Part shown: piece by piece, positions 35,813-47,290 of the stretch
Layout: each line of letters begins with the position of its first letter
Numbering within the stretch: position 1 is the stretch's first letter
Assembly: GCA_963277665.1 (NCBI GenBank)
Contig: OY728122.1
Location: 1,543,756,868 to 1,543,820,867, forward strand
Length of the DNA stretch: 64,000 nucleotides
Origin: Viscum album
Taxonomy: Eukaryota; Streptophyta; Magnoliopsida; Santalales; Viscaceae
Direction of reading: 5' to 3'
Notes under the pieces: generated by a model
The model's input: only the letters and a program-made list of their open reading frames with translations
Database searches by the model: none
Told to the model about the DNA's origin: nothing
Translations under genes and position numbers: made by a program

Positions 35813-35916
35813 TTGATTTTTTTTGGAATCTACCTGTGGAGAACATTATATAAATCAAAATTTAAAATAATTAGAACAATACATATATATATTTATGAAA
35901 TTATGTTAAAAAAAGT

Positions 35917-35985
35917 CATGTTAGGTTAGTGGTTAAGTCATTCCGTTATAAACTAGAGGTCCTGGGATCAAATCCCACCGGATGT
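35917..35985 (+). other. tRNA-like segment inside the CACTA element
   Basis: GTTAGTGGTTAAG resembles a tRNA D-arm / pol III A box. GAGGTCCTGGGATCAAATCC, about 28 bases on, resembles a T-arm / B box, with a possible CTGGG-ATCAAAT-CCCAC stem-loop. TTATAAA sits at the anticodon-loop position. The acceptor stem is not convincing, so this is not a working tRNA gene. It is better read as a captured tRNA-derived (SINE-like) piece. Confidence 0.5.
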
Positions 35986-36005
35986 TTCTTTTTTGAAATA
36001 CATAT

Positions 36006-36220
36006 ACCAATGGTTTTGAGAACTGTTGGTATAGATTTTCTAATTAATTATACCAATGGTTTTCAGAACTGTTGGTACAGACCCTATACCAACGGTTTTC
36101 CCAAAACCGTTGGTATAGACCTATTGTCACGGCTTACTTGCCAACGGTCCTCCAAACCATTGGTATAGCCTATACCAACGGTTTGGGGACCTATACCAAC
36201 GGTTAAAAACCATTGGTATA
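36006..36220. repeat. Palindromic subterminal repeats of the CACTA element, right side
   Basis: Five or so copies of a TATACCAACGGTTTT / AAAACCGTTGGTATA-type palindrome, several mutated to ACCAATGG or AACTGTTGG. The same TATACCAACGG core occurs once near the left end (about 35425-35455), so both ends share it. The CCCAACGG version is confined to the left side. Confidence 0.85.
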
Positions 36221-36242
36221 GGGTATTTTTCCAGTAGTGCAA

Positions 36243-37252
36243 ACTAGTCAAGATAGTCTCTAAAGACTATTTATTAGATCTATGAAGATAGCAGGGGCAT
36301 TAGTAAGACAAATTGGCATCACTATAAATTCATAGTGTCCATACCTTGTATGGAAGGTCGTCTTTGTTATATCCTCCCTTTTGACCCTTAATTGATAATA
36401 CCCTAAACGATGATAAATCTTGGAAAATTATTGAGCTCCACGTAGTTGGTCAAATAAGTCATCAATGCATGGGAGACAATATTTTTCTTGATTGTGATCT
36501 TGTTAAGTTCTCGATAATCAATGTAGAGTCTCATTGATCCATCTTTCTTATTAACAAAAAAAATAGGTGCTCCCCAAGGTGATGCACTAGGGCGTATGAA
36601 TCCCTTATCAATATTCTCTTGAATTTGCTTCTTCAATTCCTGCAACTCAATTGGGGCCATTCTATAAGGTGTCTTTGAAATGTGAATAGCACCCGGTATG
36701 AGTTCTATTGAAAACTCAACTTCACGATTAGGTGTAAGACCTAGAAATTCCTCTAGAAACACATCATAAAACTCATGTACAATGGGAATAATATTAATCG
36801 TGAGTTTCTATCCAACCATTTGAGATAAATAACATTCATTTATTGTAATCAAGACCCATAAGATGGAAGAAATTTCCACTGGAAGTTTATATTCATCCTT
36901 GCATCAATAGATGATCATAGATTGATGAGGAATTTGAAATGTGACTTCCCTTCTTTGTCAATTGATATGAGATCCATATAAGGAAAGCCAATCCATGTCA
37001 AGAATCAAATAAAATTCCACTATAGGAAGGATCACAATCTTTTTAGGAAGCACTTTCCCACAAACGTCAATTGGCGATGAATTAGAAACTTTTGATGCAA
37101 CTGTCGTGCCATTAAGAGTTGTGACAGCTAACTAATTAGCTAATTGTCAAGGTAGTACATCGATACCCTTAGAAAATTCTTCATAAATAAATGAGTGGGT
37201 GGATCCAGAATCAAATAAAACATTTTCTACTTTATAGTGGATGGTAAGTTTA
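36243..37252 (-). pseudogene. pol: Gypsy pol, 5' part: protease and first half of reverse transcriptase
   Basis: On the minus strand: VLFDSGSTHSFIYEEF (about 37185-37230), a complete aspartic protease active site; then a DMDWL-like motif (about 36985); then the conserved [20 protein letters not shown] (36762 downward), [48 protein letters not shown] and, after a frame break, GHYEFIVMP...LTNAPAIF ending at the CACTA insertion. These are standard gypsy motifs 1-4. Stops separate the blocks. Confidence 0.88.
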
Positions 37253-37256
37253 CCTT

Positions 37257-38381
37257 TCACCACTTCGTTATCATAACCCACATTGTCGATATAAATTGCA
37301 TGCTACTTTCCTTTATCTTTGGCATTAAGAGTTTGTTGACGTCGATCATCATCATCAGCCCTTGGATTAGGGCATTGATTAGCATAATGCCCCATTTCCT
37401 TGCACTTGTAACATTGGAGTGTAGGAGGTGCATTCTGTGTATCCTTTTCTTTGTTCGTATAACTAGAAATCTTTTTTCCATCATTGCGGCATTCAAATTC
37501 CCGATGACCTTCTTTTCCACATTTGAAACATTTAGTTGTCCCTTTAATAAAATTCCCTCCATGTTTCTTTCCATAGTTTGAGCATAGGGGAAAACTCATC
37601 TTCTTTTTAGTGTGGTGTTTAGACTTCCCTTTGAATTCCATTTTCCTCTTCTTATCAAACCAATATGACTGATGGGTTACTCCAATCTACATATCAACCT
37701 TGAGAGCACATCGAACAATTTACTTGTAGCTATTGAATTCCCTTATGGATAATGCCCATCAAAGACTTGTTTTTAGGCAACTAAAGGATCGATCGATCTT
37801 AATCTAAGGTTGGATAATAATTCTAGAAGTACACCTTGAAAAGCTTGTAAAATATGCTTCGAAGGCACCAACAGATTCATCATCCTTTTGCTTTAGTTCA
37901 AGAAACCCCTTCATCATATTTTTAGAAGAATAAAAGGGAAATAATTATTAAAAAATTTGTTCTTGAACTCGTCCCATTCCATGGACTTAGTTTTGTCTCT
38001 TTGCCCCGTATTCTTGATAAGATTCCACCATTAATCAGCTTCACCTTCCAAACGATATACTGCTAAGATGAATTAATCATGTTCATAACATTGAAGAACT
38101 GAAAATATCTTTTCAGTGGTATTGATCCATTGTTCAACCACTAATGAATCAGTAGACCCACTGAATGAGGGTGGACGCTACCTCATGAAGTATTCAACAA
38201 AATTTTTCTCCTTCCTTTTCTCGTTTGTAAGTCCTGCATGATTCATATCTTGAGAAAATTGTGTGGGAAAGGATATAATATTTTTCATTCCACCTCCCAT
38301 AATGTTTGGTTGCTCAGGGGGATAATCATTGCATTTCCCGTCACATTCAGCATTATCACGGTTCCTTTGGGTTCCATCCAT
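37257..38381 (-). pseudogene. gag: Gypsy gag
   Basis: The minus-strand ATG at 38381 gives MDGTQRNRDNAECDGKCNDY, placed 222 bases after the LTR. The capsid-like core follows with RPP-FSGSTDSLVVEQW, LAVYRLEGEAD and MEWDEFKNKFF (about 37940-38180), interrupted by stops. The C-terminus (37641 downward) has a CSNYGKKHGG motif and two good zinc knuckles, CFKCGKEGHREFEC and CYKCKEMGHYANQC. This is typical of Tekay/Del Gag. The N-terminal start is shared with the derivative element at 61453. Confidence 0.82.
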
Positions 38382-38587
38382 TGACTAAAACCAATAAGCA
38401 TAGAGTGGGAAACACTAATCATAATAGGAAAACCACATAATCAAGAATAAAATTTCACACTTAAGGATTTATCATAGGTTATTCATGGCCATTTCTAAAA
38501 CACTAATATTGTGTTCTATTCTTAGACATATCCTTAGGGTTCTTACTAAGGCTTTCACATCCTAGTTTACAAAGGGTGACTATAAAC

Positions 38588-38603
38588 TCCCTCTGATACA
38601 AAC
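38588..38603 (-). other. Primer-binding site of the gypsy element
   Basis: The minus strand reads GTTTGTATCAGAGGGA directly after the LTR end TATA. It matches the initiator Met-tRNA primer site at TATCAGAG. This places the 5' LTR at 38604-42450. Confidence 0.75.
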
Positions 38604-41600
38604 TATAATGAATCATACTTTACATACATTGTTATTACTTCAGAATTGAAGAATACTTATTACAACATATAAAAAAACCATGATAGGACCATATAGGTAT
38701 AGTGTCTATAGAAACTGGGAAACATAAACATCTGGTTCCTAAAGTATCTACATTATCTCCCATTTATTTCATCATATCTAGACTCCCTTTTGGAATATCT
38801 TATTTAATACCCTTCTTCCTGACCTGGGGATAAGAAAACATACAAAAAGGCGAGCTCAAATGCTCAGTAAGGGTAAAAATAGGAAATATAAATCTTATCA
38901 TATTCATAAGAACATATCATATTGAAAATCATAACCTGCAAAAGGGATAATAATATCATAACATGTGATAAATCATAACAGTAAAATGTAATCCCAATCA
39001 TCAAAACATAAAACATGAAACTTTGTGGCATAAACACATAATCATTGAAAACCATTTCATATTAGTTGAGACTCACTTCAAAGACTATCATAGCGGATAA
39101 TGTCCATTTATGAATCGAGGTCACTCCTTGTTCCAGTCATGTATCACTGTACCAAATTAACTTTCATTCCAGCCATGTCTATCTCATGAGATATAAATCA
39201 TTACCCAATGCATTAGAGGGATATATTATTCCCACCCATCTCATAATGAGACCATTCTTATGTGTGCCACAAAGTCATAAATCATATATCATAGCATAAC
39301 CCATGTAATAAAAATGGGATTCTTAAAAATCATTCCATCATAACATAATCCATATAAGATAAAATGACTTCATAAAAATATTTCCATCATAACATAATCA
39401 AATAATTGTAAAAATAGGGATAGAAACAGAACCCTATATTTTCTTAGATGGAAAGTAATTTTGATAAAATACTTGAACTCCATTATTGGGGAAAATATAC
39501 TTTCTACTTCAAAATTTTTTTTCCTTTATTAACATGTTATTCAATTTTAAACTAAATGAAGTTAATTAAAAATAAACATGAAAACTTGTAAAGGAAGAAT
39601 CATGGAAAAAATGTTCTATGAAATCATAAAAATCCATGCATGCCATATAATTTAAAAACACATTCTTCTCGTACTTTGGCAGGAAAAGTCAAAAAGTATC
39701 TCATACTGAAAACGACAAAAGATTCCTTTCATATCTTTTAATAAAAATTAACCAATATGTAAAATTGTATTTAAATAATTTTATGAGGATAGAAATAATA
39801 TTAAATATTTAGGAAACATGGATGTTGATGATAAATATGCCTCAGTAAATTCTGAAGTATAAACAATCTTGGATAAAAATGAGATTGTGAGATTTTTTCT
39901 TATCTTAGGTCTAATATGCTTCGTACGTATCCAAACCTCTTGTATAATGATTTAAATAATATAATTGAATTATTTCAGAATCATATTAATTGTTATGATA
40001 TCATATATGGTCATATTCTTATCTTCTTATTAGTAATATTTCATTGATACTTGTTATTCGGGTGTTCATTTCTTTATGTTCTAATGCATGTTTTGTCGAA
40101 TAAATTCTTATTAATCTTTTTAGGTTTTAGATACCTATTTTATATAATGATATTATTTTAATATATATCATATTTATTTATTCAATTCATTTATATAATC
40201 ATTATTAAATGAATATCATGTAGAACAAGTCGCACCACATCGTGGAGACGGTAGGCCGTACGTACACACGAGCGATGATATCATTCTTTTGATATTAAAA
40301 TCATATATAATTGGATGGTTTATAATATATATAGAATAATAATAATGTTATATTTATTATTTATATCATTTGTACTCATTATCATACCCATCCAAATGAT
40401 GAAATGTTTGAATAACAAACCATACCACGACATGGATATGGTAAGCCATACATACACATGTGTGGTGACTTTTTCATTCATAGGATGGATAAAACAACTA
40501 ATATGGTTGTACCATTATTAGAATAACATAAAAGTATATATAAGACACTGGAGTTATTATTTTATAATGGAAACAACAAATAATTATGATGTGGAAGAAG
40601 AAAGGAACTTGAAATAGGTGGTGAGATATTTACCTCTTCCTCTGGTTCTTCCTTAAATTTTGATCAAAAGGGATCCTTAGGTTGGATTTATGACTAAAGG
40701 AAGGCCTCTATGATTAAGGTAGGATAGTTTGGAGGGTATTTGGGAAGGTTTTGACCAAGCCAAAGGGTTTTGGAGGTGTGAATTAGAGAGAAGGTGGAGT
40801 TCCCTTTTAAAAGATGGGTGAGGGGCACCATAGAAAAAACATAAAATATTATTTTATAATAAATTCAAATTCGGTTTATAATGGCTCAAAGGTGACTTAT
40901 TTCGAGGCTAGGGTGGGGATGGGTCGAAATACTCTCAAACAACAGGTTTTGTACATGTTAAGGTTACCATTTTAACTTTATCATTTAGATTTAACTCTAA
41001 GTTAAATAATTTAACTTTTACCATGTCTTCTTGTTTTCTTACACTATATGGTTAATAAACATACTATAAACTTCCAATAGAACCCCTATTGATTCATTAA
41101 TGTCATATACATTATTATATAAGTATTTTGGCAGATACTTATATTTTTATGAATTGAATATCAATTAATAATTTTATATTTGTTTTAAAAGCACTTTTAT
41201 GTCAATTTTGACACTGTTTGGTATTTTGTTTTTGCTAAATTCATAACATTATTACATCAAATAAAATTAATATAACCAACTATAATATTTTATATTAACC
41301 TATAAAATTAGTTTAATTCATAAATAGTCTCAAATTACATTTATTTGGGAATTTATAATATCAATTGTGTTAATATTTCATTAATAAGGTAATTACTACA
41401 TCATCATTGTGTCATAAATAAATTAAATTATTTAGTGTTTAAAAATTATAAATAAAATAAAATTATGTAGGAAATATGTTTATATTTCTATGAAATATTT
41501 ATAGTTGATTATTTCTTATGTATAACTCTATATTAAAAATGTTTTACTTCTTAAACATTGATTTTAATTCTTTTAACTATTCTTTAAATTAAATAATAAT

Positions 41601-42450
41601 AAATGTCCTAATCTAATCCAAGTTGACCTAAATGGTCATATTTTATTCCTAAGGTTGTTTTTGGTCAAATTAAACTCATCCAATAGAATTGGGACATGTG
41701 TTTGGGTAATAATAATGTCATTTTTACCATTAATTACCCTATTTACTTTTAATCGTGGCAACTAAAAGTAAAAAGTTACGATTCACCAAAAATTATTTTT
41801 ATCTTATTGAACGATATTTTAATTAATGATATCAACCATGTCTCTCGGAATTTTTAAATTCCACTCACAGAAGCGGTAAAATTATGTTTTATGTAAATTT
41901 GAAAATTCTCCTAGGAGGTGGGTATAAGACGGTAAAAAGTTAAATAAAATTTTTATACAAATAAAATTGTTATAAAATGACTCCATTGAATTAAATTGAA
42001 CTTATACAGGTATTATGTATGTATTTTGACCTAAAATAAATTTAAATAAAATAAATAATTATTTAAATAAAAATTCAGTTTTAAACTATAACTCAGCGTT
42101 TTCCACTATTCATCAAAAATTGAATGTTTTCAGAAAAATACCAAAAATTCACCATAAGCTAATTTAAATATTAAGAATCCAAAAATGAAGTCCATTTTTA
42201 ATGATAAAATTTATAAAATTTCCAAAAGTGGGTATTACTATTGATAACATCTAGTTTATATAATATTTTAATAACATATCGATGTTTTGTGAAACTCGGT
42301 ATTGCGTACAATGCATGCTATCGAGGAAAGTTTCTCTTGCGTGTAACACAAGAAAAGACAGTGTTGTGTGTAGTGAAATATTCCTTTGGTGTTTCTTATA
42401 ACATAATACATAAAAACAATATATGTCTCATAAAATCTCAGGGTGTTACA
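38604..42450 (-). repeat. 5' LTR of the gypsy element (right copy)
   Basis: 3847 bp, ending on the plus strand with CTCAGGGTGTTACA next to the ATATA duplication. It holds about 450 bp more than the left copy (39913-40383), including a second copy of the motif at 40241-40273 described in the findings. Numerous substitutions separate the copies. Confidence 0.92.
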
Positions 42451-42455
42451 ATATA

Positions 42456-45250
42456 AGTGGAGTCTTGGTTAATTAATTCAGCAAGAACTTTAATTAGGAG
42501 AGTATCCACTATTCAGTTACTCTCCTGAATGTTGTAATCACTTTTTCAAGGAATGATATATACAAAGACTTTCTAATGCAGTTCCACTTGATGATATTAT
42601 TAATAATTCCCTCTTCTCAAAAAATATTTTGAGTGTTAAAGGGAATAATAAGTTCTCGAACAAGTTTTGGTTCATTTCTCAGAAATCATAAAATAAGAAG
42701 TTACATATGTTTTTTGGGTGGTCTTAAATAGAGAATATATGGATTTTAGTATTATACATTATTTATTAATATTTTATCGAAAATAGGTCAATCAATGAAG
42801 GTGAAACACTATAGTCCCATTATAATTGGAACCACACACCAAATTTGTTTTGTAGTATTATTTTATTTATAATTGGGAACATATATAGTATAATTTTTTC
42901 TCCTAACCAATTTATTTTCATTCCTAGATGAAAAATAAAGGATAGTTTTTAAAATACATCAAAAGGAGTCAACATCCATAGGTAAAATAAAAAAACATGA
43001 AAATATATTTGATATTAAATTTATCCAAAACAATTAATACCCCAAAGTAGAAATTCATTTTGGAATCCCTAAAAATAATCATTTTCTAATATATTCATTC
43101 GAATGATATATTCAATTATCCTTTGTTCAAGGATTTTAATTTTTTTTCAATGGATCCCCAATAACATAACTTGATTACATAAGAGGAGTTATTAAAGGTA
43201 TCTTATTTCAACTGTACTATTTTATTTAATTTAGGACTACCTCATTACATGTATACTCAAATATATAGATTTGGGGAAAATCAAACATATTATGGATTTA
43301 AGAAATATCAGTTTTCCAACAAGCGTCGTTTATGTTGATGATATTGCTCTCTTTTATGAGGCTACTAATGGATCTCTAAATTCCATTAGATTCATGTTTT
43401 CACATTATAAACCAGTCTTTGGTAAATCTATCTCATAGATTAAATTAGTCGATATTTTTGGGAAAGTAATTGAAAAAGCATGGAAAATGTACATCATTGA
43501 TTTCAAAAATGCCAAACATGTTGATCTAAACATTAATTACCACATCCCACCTCTCTTTTGTGTAAGAGTTATATCAAGTCATATTGATGGGATTAAAAAA
43601 CCAATCTTACCATAACTCACTGATTTGTAAAGGTATAACATTTTCTAAATTTTAGGTTATATATCTTATGAATGGTGTCATTGAATACATGTTTTCATAA
43701 TCCTTCCATCTCTATAAGTGGACCAGGTTGTTTATTAATTAGATGGACCCAAAAATAATGTATTTTGTATGGTCAGGTTTTATCCATGAAATAAATCTTA
43801 TTATTTTAGCATGGTGTAAATGTGTTAATCCATGTGACATGGGAGGGAATCGTATCAAAATTTGTAAACTTAATAATAAATACCTTATGGATAGTTATCT
43901 ATTATATTTTTTAAATTTAAATATTGACTCGCCTGATTTAATTAGGAAACAAATCATTAAAAAGATGAACAAGGGAAATAAATTATACTTGGGATCATCA
44001 TTTTGTCTAGAATTTAGAGATGATTAGGTTAATATCATGATGTTGAATAATTGGATTAATACAACAACTTTTATCAAAAAATGTTTGAGCTCTAATTATC
44101 TTATAACTCTTATTTCTAAATCCTTTCATCCACCTTACTACCAGAATAACTTATCCATCTATGGTTCTCTTAGTATTTTTTAGGAGTTTGATCATCTTCT
44201 CATCATTGGGATTTTGTAGGTGATTGATTTTATTTTTGGTAAAATAATGAGGCCTTATATTGATCAACAAGGAAGGGAATTCTAAATTTGAATCCATGAT
44301 ACCTATTAATGTTTAGAACAACTAACATTCCACCTTGGTGGGTGAATATATTACTGAAATACATTGTTCCTCCCTTAAGAAAAGAACTAATATGAAAAAC
44401 ATGTCTCAAAAGGTTTAAAAATAATAATAATATTTTATTTAATTTAATAAAGGTGGTCTCTTAATACTTAATATTACTTTATAATTATGATATTTATTAT
44501 CACCTTTCCCATTAATGTGTGTTTTCTATGACGTTACGAAAACAAAATGAGTCTCTCTTTCACAATTGGTATTCAATACATCTGTAATGTTAGAAGTAAT
44601 ATCAGATTTTATAATAATGAGATACCATATAAATATATAATTATTAGTATTATATGGTGTAGACAAATGATATCTAATGTATAAAGAGTATGTATGGAAA
44701 TTACAATAGGAGAGGTCATTAGCGCTGATCTTATTTGGTTGGTTGTATACTTAGAAGGAAAACATAGCTCACAATTTTTTGATGTATTTCAACTATTCCG
44801 TCATAGATCAAAGTCAGCGTTGATGGAAAAACTCTTAAAGCACCAGGCCCATTTGGTTTTGGTGAATGTTATAGAACCAATAAATGATTCAATGACGGAT
44901 TCTTCCAACAATCAATTGGTAACTACATTGCTTTGGAAGTAGAGTTATGGGAAATCATCCATGTAGTTAGAAATTATACAAAATATAGATGGTGTATTTT
45001 ATGGATTGAAATGGAATCCTTATTGGTAGTAAAATAAAACCAGGGTAAATAATACTCGGTCCCATGGTAGTTCTAAAAAGTGTGGGGGGATTTTCTAGGT
45101 CACATAGGGAAGATATAGTTCATGGTATCTCACATCTACATGGAGGCTAACACGTTGGCTCAAACACCATCCTTGAATGAAGTGGAGGATAATACTTCAA
45201 AATGTTATTTTTATCTTAGTGTTGATTGTATAAAACATTTTTAAACTATT
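42456..45250 (+). pseudogene. LINE fragment 3: reverse transcriptase and RNase H part of ORF2
   Basis: After the gypsy element the LINE resumes. HFFKE-YIQRLSN...LDDIINN near 42545-42600 resembles the YK-ISK-LA-RL region. FGIP (about 43060) leads to FFNGSP (about 43150). The catalytic box YVDDIALF lies at 43331-43354. The open stretch 43743-44027 encodes FVWSGFIHEINL, AWCKCVNPCDMGG and a KICKLNNKYLMDS end, the region after the polymerase domain. RNase H follows: VDGKTLKAPGPFGFGECYR (about 44817), ALEVELWEI and MESLLVV, then VSHIYMEANTLAQTPS near 45130. This is the L1 order RT, connector, RNase H of plant LINEs. Stops are frequent. Confidence 0.78.
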
Positions 45251-46265
45251 GTATGGAATGATTTAGACACCATTATCTAATTTTTACCTTTTGGTATCAC
45301 CACATTTATATTAATAAATTTTATAGGAACAAGTATTCCTTACCTATTACCTAAATATTCCTTATTTCTTTTTGTTATTATTGTTATTATGGTTGTTACT
45401 ATTATTATTGGATGATGGTGATAGAGGGTGGTGAAGTGGTGCTACTGTGATGTGATCAATGTGGTGATCCAAAATAAATCCATTATCAAACCTTTAAGAT
45501 GTGGTTTCATAAGGAATTTTTGTTCATGATGTTGATGAATCTTCATAATAGATTTATAATCTTTTTTTGATATATAGGTGAACTAGATATTTCCTTCTTG
45601 AGAAAGGAAATTAACACAACAGATTCATATTTCTAGTTCTCTCATATTTTCAAATTCTTTAACTGACATCCTTTCATAAAGTTTATGAGGTGGTCTCTTG
45701 AAACCATTGGTTTTCTTCTTATTATTTAAGGATTCATGATTCTTAACTTCTTCTGATTCATTTCACCTTAATGAATAATTATTAAAGATATTGATATTTG
45801 ATAAAGTGTTCCTTTTTAGAATGATACGTGAAGATGATGAAATGGATCCCAAAATATGAAAAAAAAACATTGAACCTCATGGGATTCCCATTTTTCTACG
45901 ATATCCTTGTTTACTGATTCATAGTGTCTTGTTGAATTCTCTCTATTCCATCAGTAATATTATTGACACATATATTAATCTCGATTTAACCACCTATAAG
46001 ATATATATATATATATATCTTATATCGGGAGTATTTTCATAAAGGTTTATACCTATAAACCACTAACCTCTAATATATGGATTTAGAATGGGACCAAGGT
46101 ATTTTGTCAAATGGGGATCTTTGAAAATATTATAGATTACTATGTTTTATATTTGAATTTAGTTCAAACAACTATGTCCTATGATGAGTATATATGAGGT
46201 GAAACGAACAAAAAATATTCTATTTTGAAAAATACAATCTGGATTGAGAAGGGGAAGTATACTAT
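45251..46265. other. Decayed sequence, no gene recognised
   Basis: AT-rich sequence after the LINE. It has a short TTATTATTGTTATTATGG-like low-complexity stretch near 45375-45410 and an (AT)n run at about 45995-46020. A PFGITTF peptide near 45290 recalls the MPFGLTNAP box of gypsy reverse transcriptase, but its surroundings do not support it. Confidence 0.4.
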
Positions 46266-47290
46266 CCCTTTTAGAGTATAATATCATTCTATGGTTGATC
46301 ATAAGGGTTAAAATGGGATTACATCTAGACAATATTGGGATAGGGAAATTGTTGGTCCATTTAATCAGAACCATGATATGAAACAAGAGGTCAGAAATTT
46401 TTTTGGGTTTGTAAATTTTTTCCGTGATTTCTAACATAATTTTGGGGATATATTAATGATGCTGGGTTCCTCTAATATCTTACGATCTGATCTTAGAATT
46501 CAAGAGGAGGCTCATGTGGGTCATGGGTCCATAATGATTCTAATGAATCTATTCCACAATCACTTGAACAAGCTTGTAAAATTTAAGAATATTTAATAAG
46601 CTAAAGTTATATTAAATGAAATAAAATTGAAGTGGATTCAGATGGAGTTGTCACCCCACACTCAAAATTTACTCACAAATATAATTATTAATCTAATATG
46701 GTGAAAACTATCTTAACAAGATCCTTTGTGATTCACATTAAAGACATTCCCCCTCAGTCAGTAGTTGAGATACCCTATTAATCCTTTAATACAATGATAT
46801 CTTATTCATACCATAAAGAAGATTGTTAATAATATGTCATAAATGTCAAGAATCACACTCTTGTACATAAAGGATGTCTAACAAAATAAATTTACTCATT
46901 GGATAATGAAAATAATATACTGGATTTTACCGGATATCAATAGGGGAGATATATATGGATTCCTTCCTTTATATTAGAATTCATATATTTTCTATAATTT
47001 AATCTTAATTTGATAAGAATATGATGTTTTTTTAATGAACTTTTCTTGGGCGATATGTTTTTTCACCTCCTTGATGAATGGACGACATGCACAACTACAT
47101 TGGTCGAAGGAAGTTTGGCATATGAGTGATTGAAGGGACTTTTATTACATTTATTATACATTTTTTTCAATATCTTAGTACCCTTATTGTGTTACTACTG
47201 ATATTTGAATTTTATATTTTTCACTAGTTACCCTTTGACATCTGGTCAATCAAAATTATTCCTAGCAACATATGAAAAAAGAAAACTGAA
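46266..47290 (+). pseudogene. Possible remnant of an old gypsy pol
   Basis: One frame near 46300-46450 gives VDHKG, VGPFNQN and then EVRNFFGFVNFFRDF, close to the EVRSFLGxxxFYRRFI motif at the end of gypsy reverse transcriptase. About 47220-47275 gives SYPLTSGQSK, similar to the YHPQTSGQxE integrase motif. Spacing is roughly right for RT end to integrase on the plus strand, but nothing between is readable. Heavily mutated, with no LTRs identified. Confidence 0.4.

Larger units (their letters stand above)
35391..36239. mobile_element. Short non-autonomous CACTA transposon
   Basis: 849 bp with perfect 15-bp terminal inverted repeats CACTACTGGAAAAAT and a 3-bp target duplication CAA (35388-35390 and 36240-36242), both diagnostic of the CACTA superfamily. 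Inside the ends are palindromic subterminal repeats. No transposase is encoded, so it must be moved by an enzyme supplied elsewhere. It is inserted in the reverse transcriptase gene of the gypsy element, just before the codons of the catalytic box, and is younger than it. Reading frames across it arise from the repeats. Strand cannot be assigned without a transposase. Confidence 0.93.
29619..42450 (-). mobile_element. Ty3/gypsy retrotransposon, Tekay/Del-like chromovirus
   Basis: Read on the minus strand it has a 5' LTR (38604-42450), primer site, gag with zinc knuckles, protease, reverse transcriptase, RNase H, integrase, a C-terminal chromodomain-like end, a polypurine tract and a 3' LTR (29619-33013). 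The 5-bp target duplication ATATA is perfect (29614-29618 and 42451-42455). It interrupts a LINE and is itself interrupted by a CACTA element. Reverse transcriptase before integrase defines gypsy; the chromodomain-like end points to Tekay/Del. Confidence 0.92.

Noticed and set aside
35311..35816. Open frames on both strands across the CACTA element with repeated TVWPNRWE and NGLAKPLGK units
   Set aside because: They come from the palindromic subterminal repeats, which read open on both strands. No transposase motif is present.
35917..35985. A true tRNA gene
   Set aside because: The A- and B-box-like blocks are present but a pairing acceptor stem is not, and the segment lies inside a transposon. 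Kept only as a tRNA-like piece.
45280..45400. PFGITTF peptide as the reverse transcriptase MPFGLTNAP box of the gypsy remnant to the right
   Set aside because: The distance to the next RT motif (46384) is about four times too long and no catalytic box lies between.
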